Shown one piece after another: positions 16,991 to 26,324 of a DNA stretch of 64,000 nt (positions are counted from its first letter, which is position 1; each line of letters begins with the position of its first letter). The notes below the pieces were generated by a model. That model had not been told where the DNA came from. It saw nothing but the letters and a program-made list of their open reading frames with translations, and searched no databases. This DNA is from Oceanobacillus sojae. GTDB lineage: Bacteria; Bacillota; Bacilli; Bacillales; Amphibacillaceae. The stretch lies in contig NZ_BJYM01000003.1 in the NCBI RefSeq assembly GCF_007991515.1, positions 1 through 64,000 of the forward strand, written 5' to 3'. A program made the translations under genes and the position numbers.

Positions 16991-17890
16991 ATGCTGACAA
17001 TTAATAACGTAACAAAGCATTACGATAAAACAGAGGCTTTAAAACATGTTTCCATTACCATTCCTGGAGGAGCCTGCTATGGGCTGGTCGGCCCCAACGG
17101 TGCAGGTAAATCCACATTAATTAAAATGATTACATCTATTATTCGCGACTACAAAGGAAAAATCGAATTTAATGAAAAACGAATCACTGACAAAACAAAG
17201 CAGAAATTAGGCTATGTTCCACAGGATATTATTTTAGAAGAGGACATCTCAGCATTCAGTAATTTACAGCTGTTTGGCAGGTTATACAATTTAAAAGGAA
17301 ACAGTCTGAATCAGCGGATAAAAGAAGTGCTGGCACTAATTGGCCTCAGTGAGAGGGGGAAAGATAAAGTATTTGCGTTTTCAGGAGGGATGAAGCGCAG
17401 GCTAAATATTGGGTGTGCACTGATGCATAACCCAGATCTGATTATCATGGATGAACCGACTGTCGGCATAGATCCTCAATCAAGAAAATATATTTTTAAA
17501 ATGATTGAAGATCTGAAAACAGCTGGAAAGACAGTAATCTATGCCAGTCATTATATGGAAGAGGTTGAAAAGCTCTGTGATTACGTAGCATTTCTTGATC
17601 GCGGAGAAATGATTGAAAACGGCGCAATAAGTGAATTACTCCAGCAATATGCTGTTCCCTCCATTTATGTAAAAGGAAGCGGCATTCCTCAGGACAAATT
17701 AGAACAATATGGAACCGTATCGCAGGAAGATGGAGCATTTATACTTTATACAGAAAAAGCCCTGGAGGCAATGGAGCATATTATTTCCTACTGCAGGGAG
17801 AATCGTCTGGATGTAGAAAGAATGGAGCTTGTTCATCCCCGGCTGGAAGATGTTTTTTTCAGATTAACTGGAAGTAACTTGAGAGACTAA
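16991..17890 (+). CDS. ABC transporter ATP-binding protein
   Basis: About 299 residues. Walker A GPNGAGKST near 38, a Q-loop, the signature FSGGMKRR and Walker B LIIMDEPTVGIDP are all present. It pairs with the ABC-2 permease 16 bases downstream. ATG 16991 is chosen because GAAAGGAG stands 9 bases before it; an ATG nine bases earlier would be too close. It would energise export of an unknown substrate (drug, antimicrobial peptide or own product). Confidence 0.93.
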   Translation: MLTINNVTKHYDKTEALKHVSITIPGGACYGLVGPNGAGKSTLIKMITSIIRDYKGKIEFNEKRITDKTKQKLGYVPQDIILEEDISAFSNLQLFGRLYNLKGNSLNQRIKEVLALIGLSERGKDKVFAFSGGMKRRLNIGCALMHNPDLIIMDEPTVGIDPQSRKYIFKMIEDLKTAGKTVIYASHYMEEVEKLCDYVAFLDRGEMIENGAISELLQQYAVPSIYVKGSGIPQDKLEQYGTVSQEDGAFILYTEKALEAMEHIISYCRENRLDVERMELVHPRLEDVFFRLTGSNLRD

Positions 17891-17906
17891 ATAAGGAGGT
17901 GTTACA

Positions 17907-18653
17907 ATGAATGCAATTATGATCGTTGAATTAAAGAAGCATTTGCAGGATAAAGGGCTTGCTTTTTGGATGCTGATTCTGCCTATTTTATTTACTGTTT
18001 TATTTATTTCTGTATTTACAACAGGTGATAATGAAGTAGTCAATCAGGAAATTATTCAGTCCATTGTGCCGGGATATATCGTGATGTTTGTATTTTTTAT
18101 TATGATTTCGATGGTGCAGGTGTTTATTAAAGATAGGAATAGAGGGATGACAGCCAGGCTTGCAAGCACACCGCTCAAAAGCTATTATTATCTGCTTGGA
18201 AAATGGCTTCCATTTACTTTTATTGTGATTATTCAGATTGTTGTGTTATTTTTATTCGGAAAAGTAGTTTATGATGTTTCATTGGGGCAGCCAATCATTT
18301 TGTTGATTTTGTCCTTGTTCATTACGTTTACAGTGACAGCAATTGGGCTCGCAATGGCGCTTACTGTAAATACAGAAAATATGGGAATTGCACTCACACA
18401 AATCATTGCTCTGGGTGGAGCGATGCTGAGCGGATTATGGATGCCGCTTGAAATGATGCCGGACTTTATGCAGACAATCGCTCACTTTCTGCCTCAGTAC
18501 TGGGCACACCAGTCTTTTCAGGATGCTATGGCAGGAACGACTCAGGTACCGGAGCTTCTCCAAACTTTGGTTGTATTATTTGCAATCGGGGCAGCAGCAT
18601 TTATTATTGCCATCATCCGCTATCCCTATTTTCTGAAAAGAGCCGTAAAATAG
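17907..18653 (+). CDS. ABC-2 type permease
   Basis: 248 residues with six membrane segments, an N-terminal KKHLQDKGLAFWMLILPILF and the middle motif RGMTARLASTPLKSYYYLLGKW that precedes the conserved helix of ABC-2 permeases. AAGGAGG lies 8 bases before the ATG. It is the second gene of the four-gene operon. Confidence 0.92.
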   Translation: MNAIMIVELKKHLQDKGLAFWMLILPILFTVLFISVFTTGDNEVVNQEIIQSIVPGYIVMFVFFIMISMVQVFIKDRNRGMTARLASTPLKSYYYLLGKWLPFTFIVIIQIVVLFLFGKVVYDVSLGQPIILLILSLFITFTVTAIGLAMALTVNTENMGIALTQIIALGGAMLSGLWMPLEMMPDFMQTIAHFLPQYWAHQSFQDAMAGTTQVPELLQTLVVLFAIGAAAFIIAIIRYPYFLKRAVK

Positions 18654-18675
18654 CGGGAGATATGGGGGAGATGGA

Positions 18676-19125
18676 ATGAAAATAAACATCGATATCGATG
18701 ATAGCCATGAAGAGACGCGGATAACCATTCAAGCGAAGGAATGGACACAGGAGCTGCAGGAGCTCGTAAATATGATCAATAAGAAAAAACAGCAGCGTTT
18801 ACCAGGTGTAAATCAGGAACAAACGGTGCTTTTGGAGCCAAAGGAAATTGATTACATTTATGCCGAGAAAAGAAAAATATATGCTGTGTCCAAGAGTTCG
18901 CATATTGAAGTGAAAATGAAGCTCTATGAAGTGGAGGAATTCCTGATTTCCTATGATTTTATGCGCTTTTCAAAGTCTGTTATCGGAAATATTCATCGTA
19001 TTGAAAAATTTGAAGCCTCCTTTAACGGAAATTTATGTGTTTATTTTCAGTCCGGAAGCAAGGAATATATTACACGGAAATATGTAAATGCCATTAAAGA
19101 AAAATTAATTCAAGGAGGGCAGTAA
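18676..19125 (+). CDS. LytTR DNA-binding regulator without receiver domain
   Basis: 149 residues. The C-terminal 100 form a LytTR domain (IDYIYAEKRKIYAV, then FMRFSKSVIGNIHRIEKFEA with the conserved RxSKS-like and N residues). The first 50 residues replace the phosphoacceptor domain. In the LytTR regulatory systems such proteins are held by a membrane protein encoded just downstream, here the DUF3021 gene two bases away. Target is probably its own operon. Confidence 0.88.
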   Translation: MKINIDIDDSHEETRITIQAKEWTQELQELVNMINKKKQQRLPGVNQEQTVLLEPKEIDYIYAEKRKIYAVSKSSHIEVKMKLYEVEEFLISYDFMRFSKSVIGNIHRIEKFEASFNGNLCVYFQSGSKEYITRKYVNAIKEKLIQGGQ

Positions 19126-19126
19126 A

Positions 19127-19537
19127 ATGATACTCGAAGCTTTAAAGCGGTCTGTTGTTGGAATAGCTTTTGGAGGTATATTAACGTTTATTGCCCTCAC
19201 TATTATGAAATTTAATGAATACGAAGCCAACGTTTCAGAAATTTGGATGCATATGGGAGCCAGTATGCTATTAGGAGTATACTTTGGTGTCTCCTCGCTT
19301 ATTTTTGGAGACAGCGGCAGCAATCTCGTTAAAAAGTCCATTATTCATTTTATTCTCTCTTATAGTGTCTGGCTTATTATTGCCAGTATGGTTGGCTGGA
19401 TACCTCTTAATGCACCAGTTATCTTAGGAAGCAGTCTGTCATTTAGCTTATTATATCTGCTAAACTGGTTTGGATGGTTCCTTTACTTTAAGAAAGTGGA
19501 AACAACTTTAAATAATTATCTGACAAAAAATAAATAA
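19127..19537 (+). CDS. DUF3021 membrane protein, LytTR partner
   Basis: 136 residues with four membrane helices, typical length for DUF3021. It begins one base after the LytTR stop codon. In streptococci the HdrM/BrsM-type partners inhibit their LytTR protein; DUF3021 genes in Firmicutes keep the same order. It is inferred to be the sensor or inhibitor of the LytTR protein here. Confidence 0.85.
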   Translation: MILEALKRSVVGIAFGGILTFIALTIMKFNEYEANVSEIWMHMGASMLLGVYFGVSSLIFGDSGSNLVKKSIIHFILSYSVWLIIASMVGWIPLNAPVILGSSLSFSLLYLLNWFGWFLYFKKVETTLNNYLTKNK

Positions 19538-19558
19538 ACAGAGTTACACTTCTTATGA

Positions 19559-19602
19559 AAGAACTCATCCTGAAAAAACATTTTCAGAAAGGGTTCTTTT
19601 TA
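19559..19602 (+). terminator. Operon terminator
   Basis: AGAAC...GTTCT encloses an inner stem CTGAAAA/TTTTCAG, followed by TTTTTA, just after the DUF3021 gene. Confidence 0.7.
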
Positions 19603-19672
19603 TTTTCTGGTGTGTTAATATAAGAATATACGTTCTGATTAGCCGGTTATTTAAATATGAGGGAGGATAAGT

Positions 19673-21466
19673 ATGACTGAAACAAAGTATAAAAAAGTGT
19701 GGAATCTGGATAATTTGTTTCCAGGTGGAAGTGAGTCGCCATCATTTAATAACTATGTAAAACAATTAGAATTGGAAATCACTAAAATGGAAGAAAAATT
19801 AAGTCTCTTTGATAATCTCTTAGAGATAAATCAATCACTAGGAATTGAATCAGTCATAAAGAACATAGGAGATATTCAGGAAAAGTTATCTCAAGCTAAT
19901 TCTTTTATAACCTGTCTTACCGCGCAAAATACAAAAGACTAGGGTGCTGTAGTACTTAGAGGGGTTACCTCTGCGATGAATGCCCGTTTTGAATCAGTTA
20001 TCAAAAAATTTCAACATATTATTCTGGAAACAAATGAAGATCTGTGGATCGAAATAATAGAAACAAAAGCTTTAAATGAATATAAATTTATTCTTACAAT
20101 GTGGCGGGAAAAAGCAAAGATGTTACTTTCCGAGAAGGAGGAAAGACTGGTTTCAGACCTGATGATGGATGGGTACCATGCTTGGCGGCAGTTTTACAAT
20201 TCACTGATAGGAAAAATAAAGATTAACGTGCCATTCGGAGAAGAATCCAGGGAGCTATCTATCGGTCAAACCTTTAATTTACGGTCTCATCCCGACGAGG
20301 ATATCCGTAAAGCAGCTCATATTGCTTTAGAGGATGCTTTGCAGGAAAAAGAAGAGCTGTTTGCACAAATATTAAATAACATAGCAGGTTTCCGGCTACA
20401 GGTGTATAAAAACAGAAAACTCCCTCATATATTAACAGAGCCTTTAATAGAAAATCGTTTGAAAGCGGAAACATTAAATGCGATGTGGTCGGCTATAAAT
20501 AAATATAAAAAACCATTTACCAATTATTTAGAGGGAAAGGCAAAAATGTTCGGTGATACAAAAATGCAATCGTATAACTTTTGGGCACCGGTTGGAGAGA
20601 GTAAGCAAAGGATGAGCTATGGTGCAGCAGTGAGTTTTATTTTGGAAAGCTTCAGCCATTTTGGAAATGAATTGGGGGACTTTGCCCGGCAAGCCTTTGA
20701 AAAGGAGTGGGTAGAGGCCGAAAACCGTGCAAATAAATCGACTGCAGGATTTTGCGCGAGCTTTCCACGTACTGGTGAATCAAGGGTTTTTTTGACATAT
20801 GAAGAAGGGATTACAATTGTACTAACTTTGGCACATGAATTGGGTCATGCTTTCCATAACGATGCGATGAAAACAGTGGATGGAAGCAATAGACAATATC
20901 CATTAAGTATTGCGGAAACGGCTTCCTTTTTTGCAGAACAGGTCATACTAGATGCCGTATTAGAAAAGGCAGAATCGAAGGAAGAAAAATTGTTTTTACT
21001 TGATGAAAAATTAAAACGAAGCGTGATGAATTTTATGAATATCCATTCCCGCTTTCTGTTTGAAAAGAATTTTTATGAAGAGCGCAAAAAAGGAAGGCTT
21101 TCGGTCGAGCGTTTAAATGAACTTATGAAGGAAGCCTTTAATATGGCTTATGACAGGTCATTTGATAATCCTTCATTGCGCTCTTGGATATGGACACCGC
21201 ATTATTATATTACAACATCGCCGTTTTACAATTTCCCCTATACATTTGGATATTTATTCGCACTCAGTCTCTATGCAAAATCGAAAGAAATAGGAAAGTC
21301 ATTTGAAAAGGAGTATATCGCATTACTTCGGGATTCGGGAAGTATGTCATTAGAAAATTTAGCTATGAAGCATTTGGGAGAGGATATTACTACTGAGGAT
21401 TTTTGGGAAAAGGGGATAAAGTTATGTGTGAAGGATGTTGAGGAGTTTATGAGCCTTATATCCTGA
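19673..21466 (+). pseudogene. Oligoendopeptidase F-like (M3) gene with in-frame TAG
   Basis: The gene begins behind GGGAGG and encodes an M3B family peptidase. A single in-frame TAG at 19940-19942 (codon 90) interrupts it, and the protein sequence continues without shift on both sides (CLTAQNTKD before, GAVVLRGVTSAMNARFESV after). The C-terminal part keeps the zinc site HELGHAF near 385 and the downstream E, so the remainder is well conserved. Restart at ATG 19976 would give 496 residues without the N-terminal lobe, so a partly functional product cannot be excluded. The native length would be about 597 residues. Confidence 0.85.
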
Positions 21467-21555
21467 TGAACGATATCGTGTGATTGGTTAATGAAAGTTC
21501 AGGTTTAAAAGCAAATATTATAATACAAAATGATTCTGAAATGGAGGACTTTATC

Positions 21556-22035
21556 ATGTTAAAACTGTTTCAATATAACTGGCAGGTTCGTGACGATTGG
21601 TTTAAGTGGTGTGAGAGTGTCTCTGAAGAAGAATTATTAAAGGAGCGGGCGGGAGGAGTGGGAAGTATCCTCTACACGTTGTTTCATATTATAGACGTGG
21701 AATACAGCTGGATTTTAGAATTAAAAGGTGAGCCCTGTCCTGAGGAGCCGCCGTTTGAATCTTATGCAAGTCTAGCAAAAGTGAAGGAATTTTCAAGGAT
21801 GTGTCATCAGGAGATTGAACCTTTTGTTATTTCCTGGACCAGCGAAATGGAGCATCAAATCCTTTCAGAAACGGATTCCAGCGGGAAGACAATTTGTTTT
21901 AAGTATGGAGAAATTATGCGTCATGTCATTGCACATGAAATACATCATATTGGTCAGCTGTCTGTATGGTCACGTGAACTGGGGAGATCACCGGTAACAG
22001 CGAATTTGATAAGAAGAGGGTTATTTGATGAGTAG
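21556..22035 (+). CDS. DinB family protein
   Basis: 159 residues from ATG 21556, which stands 7 bases behind GGAGGA; an upstream in-frame TTG lacks a site. Metal-ligand-type histidines appear in TLFHIIDVE (about 48) and RHVIAHEIHHIGQLS (about 125). The fold is the four-helix DinB type. Substrate unknown. It lies between the broken pepF and a second DinB gene. Confidence 0.83.
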   Translation: MLKLFQYNWQVRDDWFKWCESVSEEELLKERAGGVGSILYTLFHIIDVEYSWILELKGEPCPEEPPFESYASLAKVKEFSRMCHQEIEPFVISWTSEMEHQILSETDSSGKTICFKYGEIMRHVIAHEIHHIGQLSVWSRELGRSPVTANLIRRGLFDE

Positions 22036-22108
22036 GATTCCTTTATATTAAATATCCGGCATGAATCATTACCCAGAATAATATGTTTTTGACAGGAGAG
22101 AAAATGCG

Positions 22109-22570
22109 ATGAAGGAAGAACAATTATTTCAACAAATGAAATTATGGCGTAACTGGACTGTGGAGTTTCTTCTTACCATTCCTGAAAAATTAGCTGATCA
22201 GGTGCCGGAGGGGCATAATAATAGTATTCGATGGAATGCCGGCCATATTTTAACAGGATGGGATAATACAATGTTTCCAGGCGTTAATAAGGAGAGACAG
22301 CTCCACCTGTCTTATCATTTGCTGTTTCCGAGAGGCAGTAAACCAGCGCATTGGACAGAACAGCCTCCGTCAATGAAGGAGATAATAATGCAGCTTGAAA
22401 AGCAGCCGGCTGTTATTGAACAGGCATGTAAAGGGCACCTGAATGATCCATTGAAAGAGCCTTTTCTGGGCATGGAAACATTAGGTGAGATGTTTGTTTT
22501 TCATATGAATCACGAAAATCTGCACATGGGTATTATAAAAAGTATGAAGCAATTACTTTTAGAAGGATAA
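22109..22570 (+). CDS. DinB family protein, paralogue of 12492
   Basis: 153 residues. RWNAGHILTGWDN (about 40) and MNHENLHMGIIKSMKQ (about 130) mirror HWHIGHVLTACE and HEAVHIGKIEEMKR of the 12492 gene, and GSKPAHW and FLGMETLGE are also shared. AGGAGAG lies upstream. It is likely a thiol-dependent or metal-binding four-helix protein. Confidence 0.83.
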   Translation: MKEEQLFQQMKLWRNWTVEFLLTIPEKLADQVPEGHNNSIRWNAGHILTGWDNTMFPGVNKERQLHLSYHLLFPRGSKPAHWTEQPPSMKEIIMQLEKQPAVIEQACKGHLNDPLKEPFLGMETLGEMFVFHMNHENLHMGIIKSMKQLLLEG

Positions 22571-22657
22571 CTATCTGCCGGATCCAGTGTTAATACCTTA
22601 TTTGATATTAAAAAAAGTAAATGAAATAAATATCAGGAGTGAGAAAGGGGATTTTAA

Positions 22658-23077
22658 ATGAGCGAACAATTATTAAGAGTTGGAACTGCTTATATTCCGG
22701 TAACAAATGTAGAGAAATCATCTGAATGGTATGTGGATAAATTAGGTGCAGATGTATCATATAAAGATGAGGATAAAGCTATATTAAACCTGGCAAATCA
22801 AAGTATTTTTCTGGTGAAATCAGCCAAAGATCAAACCTCGAATTTTACTGATATTTATGGTGAAGAACGCTTTTTCTTAACATTTGAAGTAGACGGGTTG
22901 GAATCTTTGCAAGCATTGCATGAAGAGTTGACAGCCAGTGAGGTTAGAATTGGAGAGGTTGAAAACAGAGGACATGCAGGAAGGAATTTTGTTTTCTATG
23001 ATTTAGATGGTAATAAATTTGATGTGTGGAGCGAGCTTAGTCCGCAGTTCAAGGAAAAATATTTAGAAGAAAGATAG
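22658..23077 (+). CDS. VOC family protein
   Basis: 139 residues. RVGTAYIPVTNVEKSSEWYVDKLGADVSY is the typical first half, and GRNFVFYDLDGNKFDVWSE the last strand. The family includes glyoxalases and antibiotic-binding proteins. It has a terminator of its own (23124). Confidence 0.82.
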   Translation: MSEQLLRVGTAYIPVTNVEKSSEWYVDKLGADVSYKDEDKAILNLANQSIFLVKSAKDQTSNFTDIYGEERFFLTFEVDGLESLQALHEELTASEVRIGEVENRGHAGRNFVFYDLDGNKFDVWSELSPQFKEKYLEER

Positions 23078-23123
23078 CAATGATTTAACGGGAACGCGTA
23101 GAAAAGAGTATTCAAAAAGATTG

Positions 23124-23149
23124 GCTTTAAAGCTCCAAAGCTCTTTTTT
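23124..23149 (+). terminator. Rho-independent terminator
   Basis: GCTTT/AAAGC (with 8-base loop) followed by TCTTTTTT, after the VOC gene. Confidence 0.6.
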
Positions 23150-23318
23150 GATTGAATGCGTGCAAATCGTAATCAAGTCTTTTTGTACACACCAACCCTC
23201 TTGTGATAATATAATCATGGACAAAATAAAAAAGAAGCAGAGTCTATTTCTGCTTTACCACATTGGATAAGTGCATAATTTATTATCCAATGATAAATGA
23301 GAGGATTGAAATTAAGAA

Positions 23319-24302
23319 ATGGCAAATAATTTTTGGCGTGATTTACCACGACCGTTTTTTATATTGGCGCCGATGGAAGATGTAACAGATGTTGTTTTCC
23401 GTCATGTTGTAGCTGAAGCAGGCCGCCCAGATGTATTTTTTACAGAGTTTACGAATACGGAGAGTTATTGTCACCCTGAAGGAATTTATAGTGTGCGGGG
23501 ACGTTTGACCTTTACGGAGGATGAACAGCCGATCGTAGCCCATATTTGGGGAGACAAACCAGATAATTTTCGGGAAATGAGTATTGGTATGGCGGAAATG
23601 GGGTACAAAGGGATAGATCTTAATATGGGATGTCCTGTTCCTAATGTTGCTTCCAAAGGAAAGGGAAGTGGCCTGATCCTTCGTCCGGAAGTGGCAGCAG
23701 AAATTATTCAGGCCGCAAAAGCCGGCGGAATTCCTGTCAGTGTTAAGACAAGGCTGGGTTATTCGAATATAGACGAATGGCGTGACTGGCTGCAGCATGT
23801 ATTTAAGCAGGACATAGCGAATCTTTCCATTCATTTGCGTACGAGAAGAGAAATGAGTAAAGTCGATGCGCATTGGGAACTAATCGGAGAGATTAAGAAG
23901 CTCCGTGATGAGATTGCTCCTGATACGATGTTAACGATCAATGGAGATATTCCGGATCGGGAAACAGGACTGAAGCTTGTAGAAGAGTTTGGTGTAGATG
24001 GTGTGATGATTGGACGCGGGATTTTTAAGAATCCATTCGCATTTGAAAAAGAGCCGCGGGAGCACAGCAGTGAGGAGCTGTTAGACCTGTTAAGATTACA
24101 GCTAGATCTCCATGATAAGTATTCAGAGCTGGAGCCTCGTGCTTTCAAGCCATTACGGCGATTCTTTAAAATTTATGTCCGCGGGTTCCGAGGAGCTAGT
24201 GAATTAAGACATCAATTGATGAGTACAGAAACTACGGATGAAGTTCGTGAGTTATTGGATACATTTCATTTGGAAACAGAAGATGTAGTAACTGAACCGT
24301 AA
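23319..24302 (+). CDS. tRNA-dihydrouridine synthase
   Basis: 327 residues. [15 protein letters not shown] at the start binds [20 protein letters not shown] near 107 holds the catalytic cysteine, VSVKTRLGY and [11 protein letters not shown] are further Dus signatures. It reduces specific uridines of tRNA with NADPH. The middle and C-terminal parts resemble the DusC-like group more than DusB. AGAGGA lies before the ATG. The DUF2200 gene follows after 14 bases, so both are probably one operon. Confidence 0.92.
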   Translation: MANNFWRDLPRPFFILAPMEDVTDVVFRHVVAEAGRPDVFFTEFTNTESYCHPEGIYSVRGRLTFTEDEQPIVAHIWGDKPDNFREMSIGMAEMGYKGIDLNMGCPVPNVASKGKGSGLILRPEVAAEIIQAAKAGGIPVSVKTRLGYSNIDEWRDWLQHVFKQDIANLSIHLRTRREMSKVDAHWELIGEIKKLRDEIAPDTMLTINGDIPDRETGLKLVEEFGVDGVMIGRGIFKNPFAFEKEPREHSSEELLDLLRLQLDLHDKYSELEPRAFKPLRRFFKIYVRGFRGASELRHQLMSTETTDEVRELLDTFHLETEDVVTEP

Positions 24303-24316
24303 AAGGAGGCTATGCC

Positions 24317-24667
24317 ATGGTAAAACATCGTATATACACAATGACTTTCGCTAGCGTTTATCCTCATTATGTGAACAAAGCGGAGAGGAAAGACCGTACA
24401 AAAGAAGAAGTCGATGAAATCATCACTTGGCTGACAGGTTATAGTCAGGAAGAACTGGAAACTCAAATTGAAAATGAAGTAACCTTTGAGTCATTTTTTG
24501 ATGAGGCTCCCCAGATGAATGATTCACGTTCCTTGGTTAAAGGTGTGGTTTGCGGGGTGCGGGTAGAAGATATTGAAGACCCGCTGATGAGGGAGATTCG
24601 TTATTTGGATAAGCTGATTGATGAGTTGGCGAAGGGTAAGGCGATGGAGAAGATATTAAGGAAATAA
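24317..24667 (+). CDS. DUF2200 family protein
   Basis: 116 residues, full length. [20 protein letters not shown] at the start and [20 protein letters not shown] near the end are the conserved blocks of DUF2200. No function is known. It is translated behind AAAAGGAGG, probably with the Dus gene. Confidence 0.88.
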   Translation: MVKHRIYTMTFASVYPHYVNKAERKDRTKEEVDEIITWLTGYSQEELETQIENEVTFESFFDEAPQMNDSRSLVKGVVCGVRVEDIEDPLMREIRYLDKLIDELAKGKAMEKILRK

Positions 24668-24677
24668 TTATGAACGT

Positions 24678-24720
24678 AAAGAGATACTGATTCGGTATAA
24701 AAGAATCAGTGTCTCTTTAT
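24678..24720 (+). terminator. Rho-independent terminator
   Basis: A stem of about 15 bp (24678-24692 with 24704-24718) ends in CTCTTTATT. It closes the Dus/DUF2200 unit. Confidence 0.8.
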
Positions 24721-24854
24721 TCATAGAATCAAAAATCATTTGATATAGCTTGAAGCTATGGCAACAGATAGATTTTCAGTGTTAGGATATATCAAAGCAT
24801 CCTTGTATACTTACTTATAATTAAGAAAACGAATTTGAAGGAGGAGCGTATATT

Positions 24855-25997
24855 ATGACAAGTAAATTACCTTTAAAAGCAGATCATGTGGGGAGTTTTT
24901 TAAGAACTGATCCTGTCAAACAGGCGAGAGCAAGCTATGCGAACGGAGAAATTAATCGAGCGGCGTTAAGAGAGGTAGAGGATCAGGAGATTGAAAAGCT
25001 TGTTAAGAAGCAGATTGATGTAGGGTTAAAAGCAATTACAGATGGAGATTTTAGACGAAGCTTTTGGCACTTGGATTTCTTTGTCAGTTTAAAAGGAATA
25101 GAAAAGGTAGAAATAGATAGTGGCTTACAGTTTGCTGATGGTGTTGAAGTTCGCAGAGTGAGCTATGAAATTAAGGACAAAATTGAATTTGATGAAAATA
25201 ATGCCCTTATTAATGATTTCTTATATCTTAATGACCTAGTGAAGAAATATGGAGATGGAACACAAGTTGCTAAAGTCGCTATTCCGGCTCCGGGTGTTAT
25301 ATTTTACCGGAATGTAACTGAAGATGAGAAGAAAGTATATGCTGATGCACGTGCATTATTCCGTGACTTAGGGAAAGCATATCGTGAGGTTATTCGGCAA
25401 TTATATAATGCTGGCTGCAGATACATTCAATTCGATGAAACAACATTGACTACTTTTGCTGATGAGAACTTTGTATCTTTGATGACAGGAATTACTGATT
25501 TATCAAAAGAAGAAGTACTTCAGCTGATTATTGATGCAACTAATTATGCTTTAGAGGATAAACCGGCAGACCTTCTTGTTTCCGTTCATATGTGCCGGGG
25601 CAACTTTAAATCAAAGCATATTCACGCTGATGGCGGCTATGATTATGTTGCACCATCCTTTGATAAACTGAAGTATGATGCATTTTTCTTAGAGTATGAT
25701 AATGAGCGGAGTGGTGATTTTAAACCATTGGAGAATATTCAACGCCGTGATGCTGAAGTAGTGCTGGGCGTGTTTACATCTAAGTTTCCAGAGCTGGAGG
25801 ATGAGGATGTAATTAATAGAAGAATTAAAGAAGCTAGTCAATATATTCCTTTAGAAAATATAGCAGTAAGCCCGCAATGTGGATTTGCCAGTACGGAGGA
25901 AGGGAATATTTTAACGGAAGAAGAGCAGTGGAACAAGATGAAGCATATTATTCAAATAGCTGAGAATGTTTGGGATAAAGCATCTATTGATAAATGA
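24855..25997 (+). CDS. MetE C-terminal-like methyltransferase (YxjG/YxjH type)
   Basis: 380 residues, corresponding to the catalytic half of cobalamin-independent methionine synthase, as in B. subtilis YxjG/YxjH. DHVGSFLRTDPVKQAR at the start, SVHMCRGNF near 244 and SPQCGFAST near 339 provide the zinc ligands His, Cys and Cys. It would methylate homocysteine, though the methyl donor of this short class is not settled. AAGGAGG lies before the ATG. No S-box sequence is visible upstream; only a 6-bp hairpin at 24745-24759. Confidence 0.9.
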   Translation: MTSKLPLKADHVGSFLRTDPVKQARASYANGEINRAALREVEDQEIEKLVKKQIDVGLKAITDGDFRRSFWHLDFFVSLKGIEKVEIDSGLQFADGVEVRRVSYEIKDKIEFDENNALINDFLYLNDLVKKYGDGTQVAKVAIPAPGVIFYRNVTEDEKKVYADARALFRDLGKAYREVIRQLYNAGCRYIQFDETTLTTFADENFVSLMTGITDLSKEEVLQLIIDATNYALEDKPADLLVSVHMCRGNFKSKHIHADGGYDYVAPSFDKLKYDAFFLEYDNERSGDFKPLENIQRRDAEVVLGVFTSKFPELEDEDVINRRIKEASQYIPLENIAVSPQCGFASTEEGNILTEEEQWNKMKHIIQIAENVWDKASIDK

Positions 25998-26076
25998 ACG
26001 CAAGCTTAACACGTTGTCCTTATAGTTATTGTTTGCAGGTTACCTCTTTAAAATTAAAATAAAACTGCACTTTTTA

Positions 26077-26111
26077 ACCCTTTGGATAGGATGAGTCCAA
26101 AGGGTATTTTT
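26077..26111 (+). terminator. Terminator of the MetE-like gene
   Basis: The 10-bp stem ACCCTTTGGA/TCCAAAGGGT is followed by ATTTTTAT. It lies in the 327-base gap 25998-26324, which has no gene but holds a second terminator from the other side. Confidence 0.85.
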
Positions 26112-26251
26112 ATGGAAAAGAATAATATAATTCCAGTTTCTTTGTAGTTAGGTGAAGAATTTGTGGGATAAATGTTGAAGTGGGGAATTAGATGTTCAGT
26201 TTATCAGTATAAAAGAAAAGTGAGCGAAGGAAGCATTATGAGGAACCTCGT

Positions 26252-26291
26252 AAAAAATCCGAACGAGTCCAGATTTTGATGGAACGTTCGG
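26252..26291 (-). terminator. Terminator of the epimerase-like gene
   Basis: On the minus strand CCGAACG and CGTTCGG (26285-26291, 26259-26265) pair and are followed by ATTTTTTA, 35 bases after the minus-strand gene ends. Confidence 0.8.
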
Positions 26292-26324
26292 ATGTGAAGA
26301 AGAGAGATAAATCATGTTTACATA

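Noticed and set aside
1045-19942. TAG read as an amino acid in this organism (stops at 1045 and 19940)
   Set aside because: TAG is the normal stop of other genes here (for example phzF, the ABC-2 permease), and other broken genes have TAA or TGA, so mutation explains all.
24721-24854. S-box or T-box upstream of the MetE-like gene
   Set aside because: None of the conserved riboswitch segments is visible; only a 6-bp hairpin at 24745-24759 is present.
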